DNA of 64,000 nucleotides, taken from Pseudochrobactrum kiredjianiae (lineage in GTDB: Bacteria > Pseudomonadota > Alphaproteobacteria > Rhizobiales > Rhizobiaceae). The first letter of the stretch is position 1. Every line of letters starts with the position of its first letter. The notes under the pieces were generated by a model. That model was given only the letters and a program-made list of their open reading frames with translations, ran no database searches and had not been told where the DNA came from. Positions 55,902 to 64,000 of this stretch are shown in pieces. Where the stretch lies: NCBI RefSeq assembly GCF_030362795.1, contig NZ_JAUCBM010000004.1, positions 186,001 through 250,000 on the forward strand, read 5' to 3'. The translations under genes were made by a program, and so were the position numbers.

Positions 55902-55937
55902 AATCTATCCGTCCGGCAACTGCTGATACGTGCGGAA

Positions 55938-55968
55938 ACAAAAACGCCCGGCACAAAACCGGGCGTTT
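55938..55968 (-). terminator. Terminator of the nuo operon
   Basis: AAACGCCCGG (55942-55951) pairs with CCGGGCGTTT (55959-55968), then TTGTTTCC on the minus strand. Confidence 0.85.
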
Positions 55969-55992
55969 ATAACATGTCTTATTCAGATCTTA

Positions 55993-57441
55993 TCAGAAAA
56001 ATGCCTTCGAAGCATTTGTCGCCCAGATCATGATTGGCGAAGCAATCAATGCATAGAGCAGAACGAACGCTGCAGATACGCCCATTACCAGCTTCAACTC
56101 ACCGGCAGGCGCTTCAAGACCAGCTGCAGGCTCATCGAACCACATGATCTTGATCATGCGCAGATAGTAGAAAGCACCGACAACAGAAGCCACGATACCG
56201 ATAACCGCCAGCGGCACCAGACCAGCCTGAACAGCTGCAAGGAATGTGTACCACTTACCGAAGAAACCGGCCAGCGGAGGAATACCTGCAAGCGAGAACA
56301 AGAAGATGGTCATGATTGTTGCCATCACCGGATTGGTGCGCGACAGTCCTGCCAGATCATTGATTTCTTCAACAGTGCCGTTTTTGTTACGCATTGCCAG
56401 AATGAATGCGAATGTACCCAGTGTCATCACCAGATAGATCAGCATGTAAATAGCAACGCCACGCACTCCGTCTACAGTACCGGCAGCCAGACCAACCAGA
56501 GCATAACCAACATGGCTGATGGACGAATAGGCCATCAGACGTTTGATGTTTTTCTGACCGATCGCGGCAAAAGCACCGAGGATCATCGAGGCCAGAGCCA
56601 CGAAGACGATGATCTGCTGCCAGTCGGCTTTCAGCGGCGCAAAGGCACCCATGGTCACGCGAACCAGCAAGGCAATCGCAGCCATTTTCGGAGCCGCAGC
56701 AAAGAATGCGGTTACAGGGGTTGGCGCACCTTCATAAACGTCCGGTGTCCACATATGGAACGGAACAGCGGAGATTTTGAATGCAAGACCGGCCATAATG
56801 AAGACCAGACCGAAGACCAGACCCAGCTGTCTTGTTGTCCCATCAGTGCCACCGGTTACAGCCGCAGCAATATCAGCAAAGTTGATTGTGCCTGTGTAAC
56901 CATAGACCAGAGAAATACCATACAGCAGCATGCCCGAAGACAGAGCGCCGAGAACGAAGTATTTCAGACCGGCTTCTGTGGAACGAACGCTGTCGCGGTT
57001 GAAAGCGGCCAGCACATAGAGTGCCAGAGACGACATTTCGAGGCCGAGATAGAGTGCCAGCATATTGTTGGCAGATACCATCAACAACATACCAACAGTC
57101 GAAAGCACGACCAGAACCGGGAACTCAAACTTGTTGAATTTCTGGTCTTTGGCAAAACCAACCGACATGATGAGTGTGACAACCGAACCGATCAGGGTCA
57201 GCACTTTCATGAAACGGGTAAAGCTGTCGCTGATGAATGCAGTGCCGAAAGCAGCGCCGTCAGCAGGGAAAACCAGCACGAGAGCAAGCGCACCCAGCAA
57301 CAATGCGACGGAAAGACCCGTCACAATGGTGCTGGCACGGTCGCCGGAATATGCGCCTACCATCAGCAGCACCAAGGCGCCAACTGAGAGCAGCACCTCC
57401 GGTGCAGCGAGAGTAAGGTGGGCAATCAGATCGGTGTACAT
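55993..57441 (-). CDS. nuoN: NADH-quinone oxidoreductase subunit N
   Basis: A 482-aa antiporter-like subunit of complex I with about 14 membrane segments, one of three proton channels. Family motifs: [43 protein letters not shown] and [18 protein letters not shown]. Last gene of the operon, 17 bases after nuoM, and followed by a terminator. Confidence 0.95.
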   Translation of the reverse strand: MYTDLIAHLTLAAPEVLLSVGALVLLMVGAYSGDRASTIVTGLSVALLLGALALVLVFPADGAAFGTAFISDSFTRFMKVLTLIGSVVTLIMSVGFAKDQKFNKFEFPVLVVLSTVGMLLMVSANNMLALYLGLEMSSLALYVLAAFNRDSVRSTEAGLKYFVLGALSSGMLLYGISLVYGYTGTINFADIAAAVTGGTDGTTRQLGLVFGLVFIMAGLAFKISAVPFHMWTPDVYEGAPTPVTAFFAAAPKMAAIALLVRVTMGAFAPLKADWQQIIVFVALASMILGAFAAIGQKNIKRLMAYSSISHVGYALVGLAAGTVDGVRGVAIYMLIYLVMTLGTFAFILAMRNKNGTVEEINDLAGLSRTNPVMATIMTIFLFSLAGIPPLAGFFGKWYTFLAAVQAGLVPLAVIGIVASVVGAFYYLRMIKIMWFDEPAAGLEAPAGELKLVMGVSAAFVLLYALIASPIMIWATNASKAFF

Positions 57442-57458
57442 CGCTCGATGCCTTCGTC

Positions 57459-58964
57459 TTAATTTGCAACCGGCATGGCAACATTTGCCACAGCCGCATT
57501 GTAGTTGGTGACCAGAGCGTCAACGGCACTCGCAGTCGCATCAAAGACCGGAACCGGATAGACACCGAAGAAGATCGTCAGAATGACGAGCGGATACAGG
57601 ATCGCTTTTTCACGCGGTGAAAGATCCAGCAGTGCTTTCAGGCTTTCCTTATCAAGCGCACCGAATACGACGCGGCGATAGAGGTAGAGCGCATAGGCAG
57701 CCGACAGAATAACACCGGTTGTAGCAATCACAGCAATCCATGTATTGGCCTGGAATACACCAAACAGCGTCAGGAATTCACCGATAAAGCCGGAAGTCCC
57801 TGGCAGACCAACATTGGCCATGGTGAGGATCAGGAACACAACCGCATATTTCGGCATGTTATTGACCAGACCACCATAGGCCGAGATCTCTCTCGTGTGC
57901 ATACGGTCATAAACCACGCCCACACCAAGGAACAGCGCGCCCGAAACGATACCGTGTGACAGCATCTGGAACAGTGCGCCCTGCACACCCTGTACGTTGG
58001 CAGCAAAGATACCCATGGTCACATAACCCATATGGGCAACGGACGAATAGGCGATCAGCTTTTTGATATCGGTCTGCACCAGAGCCACCAGAGAGGTGTA
58101 AACAATAGCGATAACCGAGAGCCAGAACACGAATGGTGCGAAATCAGCGGAAGCCAGCGGGAACATTGGCAGTGAGAAACGCAGGAAGCCATAGCCGCCG
58201 AGCTTCAGAAGAATACCCGCCAGAATAACCGAACCGGCTGTCGGCGCTTCAACGTGCGCATCAGGCAACCATGTATGCACCGGCCACATTGGCATCTTCA
58301 CCGCGAATGAGGCGAAGAAGGCCAGCCACAACCATGTCTGCATTGATGCAGGGAAGTCGTAAGCCAAAAGGGTCGGAATATCCATTGTACCGGCAGTGAA
58401 ATACATTGCCATCATAGCAATGAGCATCAGCACCGAACCCAGCAGCGTATAAAGGAAGAATTTCAGACTGGCGTAAACGCGGCGCTGACCACCCCATACA
58501 CCGATGATAATGAACATCGGAATAAGGCTTGCTTCAAAGAACACGTAGAACAGGAACATATCCAGTGCGCAGAACACACCGATAACAAGCGCTTCGAGGA
58601 TCAGAAACGCAACCATATATTCCTTGACGCGGAAGTCCACAGACTTCCAGCTCGCCAGAATACAGAACGGCATCAGGAATGCAGTCAGCACCACAAACAG
58701 CATGGAAATACCATCCACGCCCATGTGATAGCTGATGCCCTCACCGAACCATGCATGTTTCTCAACCATCTGGAAACCGGCATTTGAATTATCAAAGCCT
58801 GCCCAGATCACCAGAGACAATGCAAAAACAAAGATCGTGGTCAGAAACGCAACATTACGAATATTGCGGCGCGCTGCCTCGCTGTCGTCCTTGATCAAAA
58901 GGATCAAGAACGCACCTACGAGTGGCAGAAACGTGACCGTTGAGAGAATTGGCCAGTCGGTCAT
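57459..58964 (-). CDS. nuoM: NADH-quinone oxidoreductase subunit M
   Basis: A 501-aa proton-channel subunit of complex I with about 14 membrane segments. Motifs: [17 protein letters not shown] (with the conserved Glu), [27 protein letters not shown] and [18 protein letters not shown]. Its start shares a base with the nuoL stop (58964), which indicates translational coupling. Confidence 0.96.
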   Translation of the reverse strand: MTDWPILSTVTFLPLVGAFLILLIKDDSEAARRNIRNVAFLTTIFVFALSLVIWAGFDNSNAGFQMVEKHAWFGEGISYHMGVDGISMLFVVLTAFLMPFCILASWKSVDFRVKEYMVAFLILEALVIGVFCALDMFLFYVFFEASLIPMFIIIGVWGGQRRVYASLKFFLYTLLGSVLMLIAMMAMYFTAGTMDIPTLLAYDFPASMQTWLWLAFFASFAVKMPMWPVHTWLPDAHVEAPTAGSVILAGILLKLGGYGFLRFSLPMFPLASADFAPFVFWLSVIAIVYTSLVALVQTDIKKLIAYSSVAHMGYVTMGIFAANVQGVQGALFQMLSHGIVSGALFLGVGVVYDRMHTREISAYGGLVNNMPKYAVVFLILTMANVGLPGTSGFIGEFLTLFGVFQANTWIAVIATTGVILSAAYALYLYRRVVFGALDKESLKALLDLSPREKAILYPLVILTIFFGVYPVPVFDATASAVDALVTNYNAAVANVAMPVAN

Positions 58965-60946
58965 CAGAAAGAGCTCCCGATCATCATCCAGGTGACGAGC
59001 GCGGCGACACCGATAAGCATCGCGAATGCGTAGTGATAAAGGTAACCGCTCTGCAGTTTAACAACGCGGTTGGTAATGCCGACCACACGAGCCGCCACAC
59101 CATTTGGCCCCATACCGTCGATGATCTTAGTATCACCAGTCTTCCAGAGGAAGCGGCCAAGAGCCATGCTCGGACGAACAAACAGGAAGTTATACAGTTC
59201 GTCGAAATACCATTTGTTGAGCAGGAACTGGTACAGACCAGGATGACGGGCAGCAATTGCCTTCGGCGTTTCCGGCGAGCGGATATAGAAAGCCCAAGCA
59301 AAGATAAAACCCAGAACCATTGCAATGAACGGTGAGAATTTAACCCATGTCGGTACGCCGTGGAACTCATGCAGAATGTGGTTATCCGCACCGGTAAACA
59401 GAGCGCCCTTCCAGAAGGCATCGTAATGATCGCCGAAGAAGTAACCAACGAAGAAGAAGCCTGCAAAAAGTGCACCGATAGCCAGCAAGAACAATGGCAC
59501 CAGCATCACCGGAGGTGAATCATGGACGTGATGCATAACTTCAGCGGTTGCGCGTGGCTTACCGTGGAAAGTCATGAAAATCAGACGCCATGAGTAGAAG
59601 GATGTGAATGCAGCAGCAATCACCAGCAGAGTGAAGGCAAAGCCCGACGCAGCACTATGCGAAGCAAAAGCAGATTCAATAATCGCATCTTTGGAGAAGA
59701 AGCCGGCAGTACCGATAACAGTGCCCGGAATACCAAGGCCTGTCAGCGCCACAGTACCGATAATCATCATCCAGTAAGTGGTCGGGATCAGCTTACGCAG
59801 ACCACCCATACGACGCATATCCTGCTCGTCTGATACCGCATGGATCACCGAACCGGCGCCCAAGAACAGCAGAGCTTTAAAGAATGCGTGTGTGAACAGG
59901 TGGAATACGGCAGCGCCGTAAGCGCCAACGCCGAGAGCCACGAACATATAACCGAGCTGCGAACAGGTCGAATAAGCAATCACGCGCTTGATATCGTTCT
60001 GTACCAGACCAACAGTCGCAGCAAAGAATGCAGTGATCGCACCGATAATGGTCACAACCAGAAGAGCTGTTTCAGACTGTTCAAAGATCGGCGACATGCG
60101 CGCAACCATGAACACACCTGCGGTCACCATTGTCGCCGCGTGAATCAGAGCCGACACAGGTGTCGGGCCTTCCATCGCATCCGGCAGCCATGTGTGCAGC
60201 AGGAATTGAGCCGATTTACCCATCGCGCCCATGAAGAGCAGCAATGCAACAACAGTCAGAGCACCTTGTTTGTCGAGCTCAAAGCCGAGGAAGCTGAGAA
60301 CGACCTGTGATGCATTTTCACCGGCAGCATAATTCTGAGCTGACGAGAAGATCGTGGTGTAATCCACGGCGCCAAACAGAACGAAGATACCGAAAATACC
60401 AAGCAGGAAGCCGAAGTCACCAACGCGGTTGACCACGAAAGCTTTCATCGCAGCCGCATTAGCCGATGGTTTCTTATACCAAAAGCCGATCAGCAGGTAG
60501 GATGCAAGACCCACGCCTTCCCAGCCGAAGAACATCTGAACCAGATTGTCAGAAGTTACCAGCATCAACATCGCAAAAGTAAACAGCGACAGATAGGCAA
60601 AGAAACGCGGACGATGCGGATCGTGATGCATATAGCCGATCGAGTAGATATGCACGAGCGCCGACACACTGTTGATAACAACAAGCATGATCGCGGTCAG
60701 TGTATCCACACGGATAGCCCAGTCAAAAGACAGGGTACCGGAGGTCAGCCAATGCAAAACCGGTACACGCACAGGCTCGGAAGAACCCAGCGCAATCGTA
60801 AAGAACGCAACCCATGACAGAGCAGCTGCAATGACGAGGAAGCTGGAGGTGATATATTCGCTGGCTTTGGCTCCGATCTTATTGCCGAAGAGTCCGGCAA
60901 TAAGAAAGCCCAGCAGCGGAAGGAAGACGATCGCGTAGTAGAGCAT
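58964..60946 (-). CDS. nuoL: NADH-quinone oxidoreductase subunit L
   Basis: A 660-aa subunit carrying the distal proton channel and the long lateral helix at the C-terminus. Motifs: [50 protein letters not shown] and [20 protein letters not shown]. It follows nuoK after 7 bases. Confidence 0.96.
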   Translation of the reverse strand: MLYYAIVFLPLLGFLIAGLFGNKIGAKASEYITSSFLVIAAALSWVAFFTIALGSSEPVRVPVLHWLTSGTLSFDWAIRVDTLTAIMLVVINSVSALVHIYSIGYMHHDPHRPRFFAYLSLFTFAMLMLVTSDNLVQMFFGWEGVGLASYLLIGFWYKKPSANAAAMKAFVVNRVGDFGFLLGIFGIFVLFGAVDYTTIFSSAQNYAAGENASQVVLSFLGFELDKQGALTVVALLLFMGAMGKSAQFLLHTWLPDAMEGPTPVSALIHAATMVTAGVFMVARMSPIFEQSETALLVVTIIGAITAFFAATVGLVQNDIKRVIAYSTCSQLGYMFVALGVGAYGAAVFHLFTHAFFKALLFLGAGSVIHAVSDEQDMRRMGGLRKLIPTTYWMMIIGTVALTGLGIPGTVIGTAGFFSKDAIIESAFASHSAASGFAFTLLVIAAAFTSFYSWRLIFMTFHGKPRATAEVMHHVHDSPPVMLVPLFLLAIGALFAGFFFVGYFFGDHYDAFWKGALFTGADNHILHEFHGVPTWVKFSPFIAMVLGFIFAWAFYIRSPETPKAIAARHPGLYQFLLNKWYFDELYNFLFVRPSMALGRFLWKTGDTKIIDGMGPNGVAARVVGITNRVVKLQSGYLYHYAFAMLIGVAALVTWMMIGSSF

Positions 60947-60953
60947 CTGCCCG

Positions 60954-61265
60954 TCAACCTTTCATGACATTGACATCTTCCACCGCGATAGAACCACGGT
61001 TACGGAAGAACACGACAAGAATAGCAAGACCGATTGCCGCTTCAGCAGCAGCAACAGTCAGGACGAAGAGTGCGAAAACCTGCCCGACCAGATCGCCGAG
61101 CGTTGCGGAAAACGCAATAAAGTTAAGATTGACCGAGAGAAGAATAAGCTCGACCGACATCAAAATGACGATCACATTCTTACGGTTGAGGAAAACCCCG
61201 AAAACGCCAAGCGTAAACAGGATCGCCGACACGGTCAGATAATGTTCGATACCGACTACCATCAT
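60954..61265 (-). CDS. nuoK: NADH-quinone oxidoreductase subunit K
   Basis: A 103-aa subunit with three membrane segments; conserved glutamates lie in [17 protein letters not shown] and [16 protein letters not shown] precedes the first of two adjacent ATG codons (61265 and 61262). It lies 10 bases after nuoJ. Confidence 0.95.
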   Translation of the reverse strand: MMVVGIEHYLTVSAILFTLGVFGVFLNRKNVIVILMSVELILLSVNLNFIAFSATLGDLVGQVFALFVLTVAAAEAAIGLAILVVFFRNRGSIAVEDVNVMKG

Positions 61266-61275
61266 GAGGCTCCTG

Positions 61276-61896
61276 TTAAATACCCTTGCCTGTTTCTACT
61301 TTTTTGATCTCGATCGCGGTTTCCGGTGTACGGGCAACCTGCGCAGAAATCGACTGACGTTTGACGCCTTCTTTATGACGCAGGGTCAGCACAATCGCAC
61401 CGATCATCGCCACCAGCAGGATCAGACCGGCAACCTGGAAATAGAAAACAAAATCCGTATAAAGAATGTCACCAATAGCCGCCGTGTTATGACGTATGGC
61501 TGGATCAGGGATCGGATATGCTGCATTGGTCGCGATTTTTGGCGAGAAGATCGAGGTGGAAAACACCAAAATCAATTCTGCCAGCAGAACCACACCGACC
61601 AAAGCACCAATCGGCGCATGTTTGAGTGCGCCCTGCTTGAGTTCAGCAAAATCCACATCCAGCATCATGACGACGAAGAGGAAGAGAACCGCCACAGCAC
61701 CGACATAAACAACCACCAGGATCATTGCCAGGAATTCAGCACCCGTCAGCAGAAACAAAGCCGCTGCGTTGAAGAAAGCCAAAATCAAAAACAAAACCGA
61801 GTGAACGGGATTGCGCGCGGTGATAACCATCAGCGCACTCGCAATCATGATGAAGGCGAATAAATAGAAAAACGCCGCCGCTATACCTGTCAGCAT
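61276..61896 (-). CDS. nuoJ: NADH-quinone oxidoreductase subunit J
   Basis: A 206-aa membrane subunit with five membrane segments near the quinone tunnel. The typical start [26 protein letters not shown] and [29 protein letters not shown] identify it. I use ATG 61896 (GGGGAA upstream) rather than a TTG four codons earlier. About 210 bases separate it from nuoI, unusual within this tight operon. Confidence 0.94.
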   Translation of the reverse strand: MLTGIAAAFFYLFAFIMIASALMVITARNPVHSVLFLILAFFNAAALFLLTGAEFLAMILVVVYVGAVAVLFLFVVMMLDVDFAELKQGALKHAPIGALVGVVLLAELILVFSTSIFSPKIATNAAYPIPDPAIRHNTAAIGDILYTDFVFYFQVAGLILLVAMIGAIVLTLRHKEGVKRQSISAQVARTPETAIEIKKVETGKGI

Positions 61897-62104
61897 GGGG
61901 TTCCCCAATATCCTTTAACTTGGCAAGGCAACTTGCCTGTCCTACCACCTCACATCCTACAGCCAAGGCCGCGATATGAGGCAAAACTTCAAGCACAACA
62001 GCCATGAGCAGTAAAAAGCTCCGGCTATTGCACCAACTTAAATATTAGCCCTGCCCTCTTTGGGCAGAGGAAGTCACCTTACGATCAGGTGGGCTACGCC
62101 CACG
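61897..62104. other. Long spacer between nuoI and nuoJ
   Basis: In an operon whose other visible spacers are mostly under 25 bases, this one is about 208 bases. It holds short hairpins, for example GGCAAGGCAACTTGCC near 61921 and CTGCCCTC...GGGCAG near 62049, and no supported gene. Confidence 0.45.
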
Positions 62105-62596
62105 TTAGCGATAAGGTGCATCCATTGCGATGTTGCGCGCAAGTTCGCGTTCCCAACGGTCACCATTCGCGAGCAGCTTTTCTTTATCATAGTAGAGCTC
62201 TTCGCGAGTTTCCGTGGCGAATTCGAAATTCGGCCCTTCAACAATAGCATCAACCGGACAAGCTTCCTGACAGAAACCGCAATAAATGCATTTGACCATA
62301 TCAATGTCATAACGCACGGTGCGGCGGGTTCCGTCATTGCGGCGCGGACCAGCTTCAATTGTAATTGCCTGTGCCGGACAGATCGCTTCGCAAAGCTTAC
62401 AGGCGATGCAGCGTTCTTCACCATTCGGATAGCGGCGCAGAGCATGTTCACCGCGGAAGCGCGGTGAAACAGGACCTTTTTCATGCGGGTAGTTCAATGT
62501 TGCCTTAGGCGCAAAGAACTGACGCATGGAGAGAAAGAATGCTCCGACGAATTCTTTCAGAAGCAGTGATTTAGCGGCTTGAGCGATAGAAGCCAT
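62105..62596 (-). CDS. nuoI: NADH-quinone oxidoreductase subunit I
   Basis: A 163-aa peripheral arm subunit with two [4Fe-4S] ferredoxin sites: [12 protein letters not shown] and [12 protein letters not shown], passing electrons toward the quinone. The ATG at 62596 with AAGGAG upstream is the standard start. It follows nuoH after 11 bases. Confidence 0.96.
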   Translation of the reverse strand: MASIAQAAKSLLLKEFVGAFFLSMRQFFAPKATLNYPHEKGPVSPRFRGEHALRRYPNGEERCIACKLCEAICPAQAITIEAGPRRNDGTRRTVRYDIDMVKCIYCGFCQEACPVDAIVEGPNFEFATETREELYYDKEKLLANGDRWERELARNIAMDAPYR

Positions 62597-62607
62597 GTGA
62601 TGTCTCC

Positions 62608-63654
62608 TTAACCTACGAGGCCGGTAAATTTGAGGAATGCAGCGGTCGCCACAACCATGAACAATGAGATCGGCAGGAATACTTTCCAACCCAGACGCAT
62701 CAGCTGGTCATAACGGTAGCGTGGTACAAATGCCTTCACCATCGCGAACATGAAGAAGCACATGCAGAGCTTCAGCATAAACCAGATGATGCCCGGCACC
62801 CATGCGAGGAACCATACATCCACGATTGGCAGCCAGCCGCCAAGGAACAGCACGGTCATCAGGGCGCACATCAGAGTGATGGCAACATATTCACCGAGGA
62901 AGAACAGCAGGAACGGTGTCGACGAGTATTCGATCATGTGACCGGCAACAAGTTCTGACTCCGCTTCAACCAGATCGAACGGCGGACGGTTGGTTTCAGC
63001 CAGTGCCGAGATGAAGAAGATCACGAACATCGGGAACAGCACGAGCCAGTTCCAGTCGAGGAACGAGTTCGGCAGACCAAGCATTGTACCAAGACCGGTT
63101 GACTGCGACAGCACGATATCGGTGAGGTTCAGCGAACCGGCAACCAACAGAACAGTCACGATCACCAGACCGATAGACACTTCATAAGAAACCATCTGTG
63201 CTGCGGAGCGCAATGCACCGAGGAACGGATATTTCGAGTTTGAAGCCCAGCCACCCATAATCACGCCGTAAACTTCCAGAGAAGAGATAGCGAGAATATA
63301 AAGAATGCCGACATTGATATTGGCGATTGCCCAGCCTTCACTGACCGGAATAACCGCCCATGTGGCCATTGCCAGCAGTGCCGAAATAAACGGCGCCAGC
63401 AGGAACACTGCCTTGTTTGCACCCGATGGGATGATCGGCTCTTTAAATACGAATTTCAAAAGATCCGCAAAAGCCTGAAACAGTCCCCAAGGGCCGACAA
63501 CGTTTGGTCCCCGACGCAACTGTACCGCAGCCCAGATCTTACGATCCGCATAAAGCAGATAGGCTACAACAATCAGCAATACGACGAGCAGAACGACCGA
63601 CTTCAGCGCTATAATCAGCGCTGGTAAGACGTAAGCTGCAAAAATACCGTCCAT
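62608..63654 (-). CDS. nuoH: NADH-quinone oxidoreductase subunit H
   Basis: A 348-aa membrane subunit with eight segments that forms the quinone chamber with subunits B and D. Motifs: [56 protein letters not shown] and [20 protein letters not shown]. The ATG at 63654 follows a 220-base spacer with a dispersed repeat after nuoG. Confidence 0.96.
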   Translation of the reverse strand: MDGIFAAYVLPALIIALKSVVLLVVLLIVVAYLLYADRKIWAAVQLRRGPNVVGPWGLFQAFADLLKFVFKEPIIPSGANKAVFLLAPFISALLAMATWAVIPVSEGWAIANINVGILYILAISSLEVYGVIMGGWASNSKYPFLGALRSAAQMVSYEVSIGLVIVTVLLVAGSLNLTDIVLSQSTGLGTMLGLPNSFLDWNWLVLFPMFVIFFISALAETNRPPFDLVEAESELVAGHMIEYSSTPFLLFFLGEYVAITLMCALMTVLFLGGWLPIVDVWFLAWVPGIIWFMLKLCMCFFMFAMVKAFVPRYRYDQLMRLGWKVFLPISLFMVVATAAFLKFTGLVG

Positions 63655-63726
63655 TTTCCCGTCTCTCTCTTACAGCACTGCGTGGATTTGAAACCGCGCA
63701 AGGGCAAGCTGTAAACCTTATTTTAT

Positions 63727-63830
63727 CAGAGCATTTCCAAATTAATGAAAATGTGAAAATGCTCTGTTTTTTGTTGACGCAATTTCGGACGGAAAACCGG
63801 TTCCCACTTTTCCTGAAATTGCTTTGCAAT
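63727..63830. repeat. Dispersed palindromic repeat between nuoG and nuoH
   Basis: CAGAGCATTT (63727-63736) pairs with AAATGCTCTG (63757-63766); then GCAATTTC (63779-63786) pairs with GAAATTGC (63815-63822) around a core GGAAAACCGGTTCCCACTTTTCC, the widespread Hyphomicrobiales repeat motif. Related to the repeats at 10.5, 11.9 and 54.8 kb. Confidence 0.7.
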
Positions 63831-63877
63831 ATCAGCTCCTTAAACCCGAAAGCTTAAGGAGCTGTATGCATCAATGC

Positions 63878-64000
63878 TTATTCGGCTGCCTGCTGGAAGC
63901 CGCCCTTTGCCAGCGCGGAACATTCAGCCATAACAGCTGATGCACGGGCAATCGGGTTTGTCAGATAAAAATCTGTGACCGGCGAAACAAACGTAACGCC
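63878..64000 (-). CDS. nuoG: NADH-quinone oxidoreductase subunit G, 3' end
   Basis: The last 40 codons of a reverse gene running off the right edge; stop TAA at 63878-63880. The visible tail reads FVSPVTDFYLTNPIARASA and then VMAECSALAKGGFQQAAE, the C-terminus of alphaproteobacterial NuoG, and the position before nuoH agrees. Confidence 0.88.
   Translation of the reverse strand, partial: GVTFVSPVTDFYLTNPIARASAVMAECSALAKGGFQQAAE

Overview
The window is a stretch of alphaproteobacterial chromosome, most likely from the order Hyphomicrobiales and close to the Brucellaceae. The evidence is the gene set and order: nuoG-N, birA, rnj, DUF1467, proS, lolC, lolD, dnaE; tgt next to queA; and a class II DAHP synthase. 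It also includes RirA-type iron boxes and dispersed intergenic palindromic repeats of a Brucella/Ochrobactrum style. Base composition looks close to balanced and lower than in Brucella, so a lower-GC relative such as Pseudochrobactrum is possible. That is inference, because no 16S gene is present.

Layout. 1-4.4 kb is a heme/iron island: hmuT diverges from a TonB-dependent heme receptor, followed by a siderophore-interacting reductase, with two TGA-N9-TCA iron boxes between the divergent genes. 4.4-10.4 kb holds an SLC13 permease and an Mla-type lipid transport operon (mlaE-mlaF-mlaD-auxiliary lipoprotein). 10.6-30 kb carries metabolic and housekeeping genes: an enolase-superfamily epimerase, malic enzyme, gltX, nadE, dgkA, aroG, gor, rpiA, gph, a frameshifted methyltransferase, tgt, queA, two cyclophilins and coaD. 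30-43 kb holds gyrA, a MarC protein, ssb, rpsD, an HxlR regulator with its divergent oxidoreductase, a ParD-like gene overlapping map, and dnaE. 43-55 kb has an OpgB-like phosphoglycerol transferase, lolD, lolC, proS, an accessory patch, rnj and birA. 56-64 kb is the distal nuo operon (nuoN back to the end of nuoG).

The least ordinary stretch is 48.7-52.9 kb, where accessory DNA breaks up the proS-DUF1467-rnj block. It contains a probable small RNA with promoter and terminator, a five-and-a-half-copy 57-bp tandem repeat grown from the 3' end of a membrane-bound AraC-type regulator gene, a divergent lipoprotein gene whose ribosome binding site lies in the loop of a perfect inverted repeat, and a predicted beta-barrel protein.

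Other points worth attention: a queuine tRNA-ribosyltransferase lacking three of the four canonical zinc ligands; a ParD-like protein overlapping a methionine aminopeptidase gene, with a perfect palindrome upstream; two small membrane ORFs (28 and 59 aa) below usual annotation size; GyrA with a natural Ala at the quinolone position; and palindromic repeats inserted inside the mla and nuo operons. I saw no tRNA or rRNA genes, insertion sequences, prophage or CRISPR array. All family assignments are from reading motifs and from memory; no database search was run.
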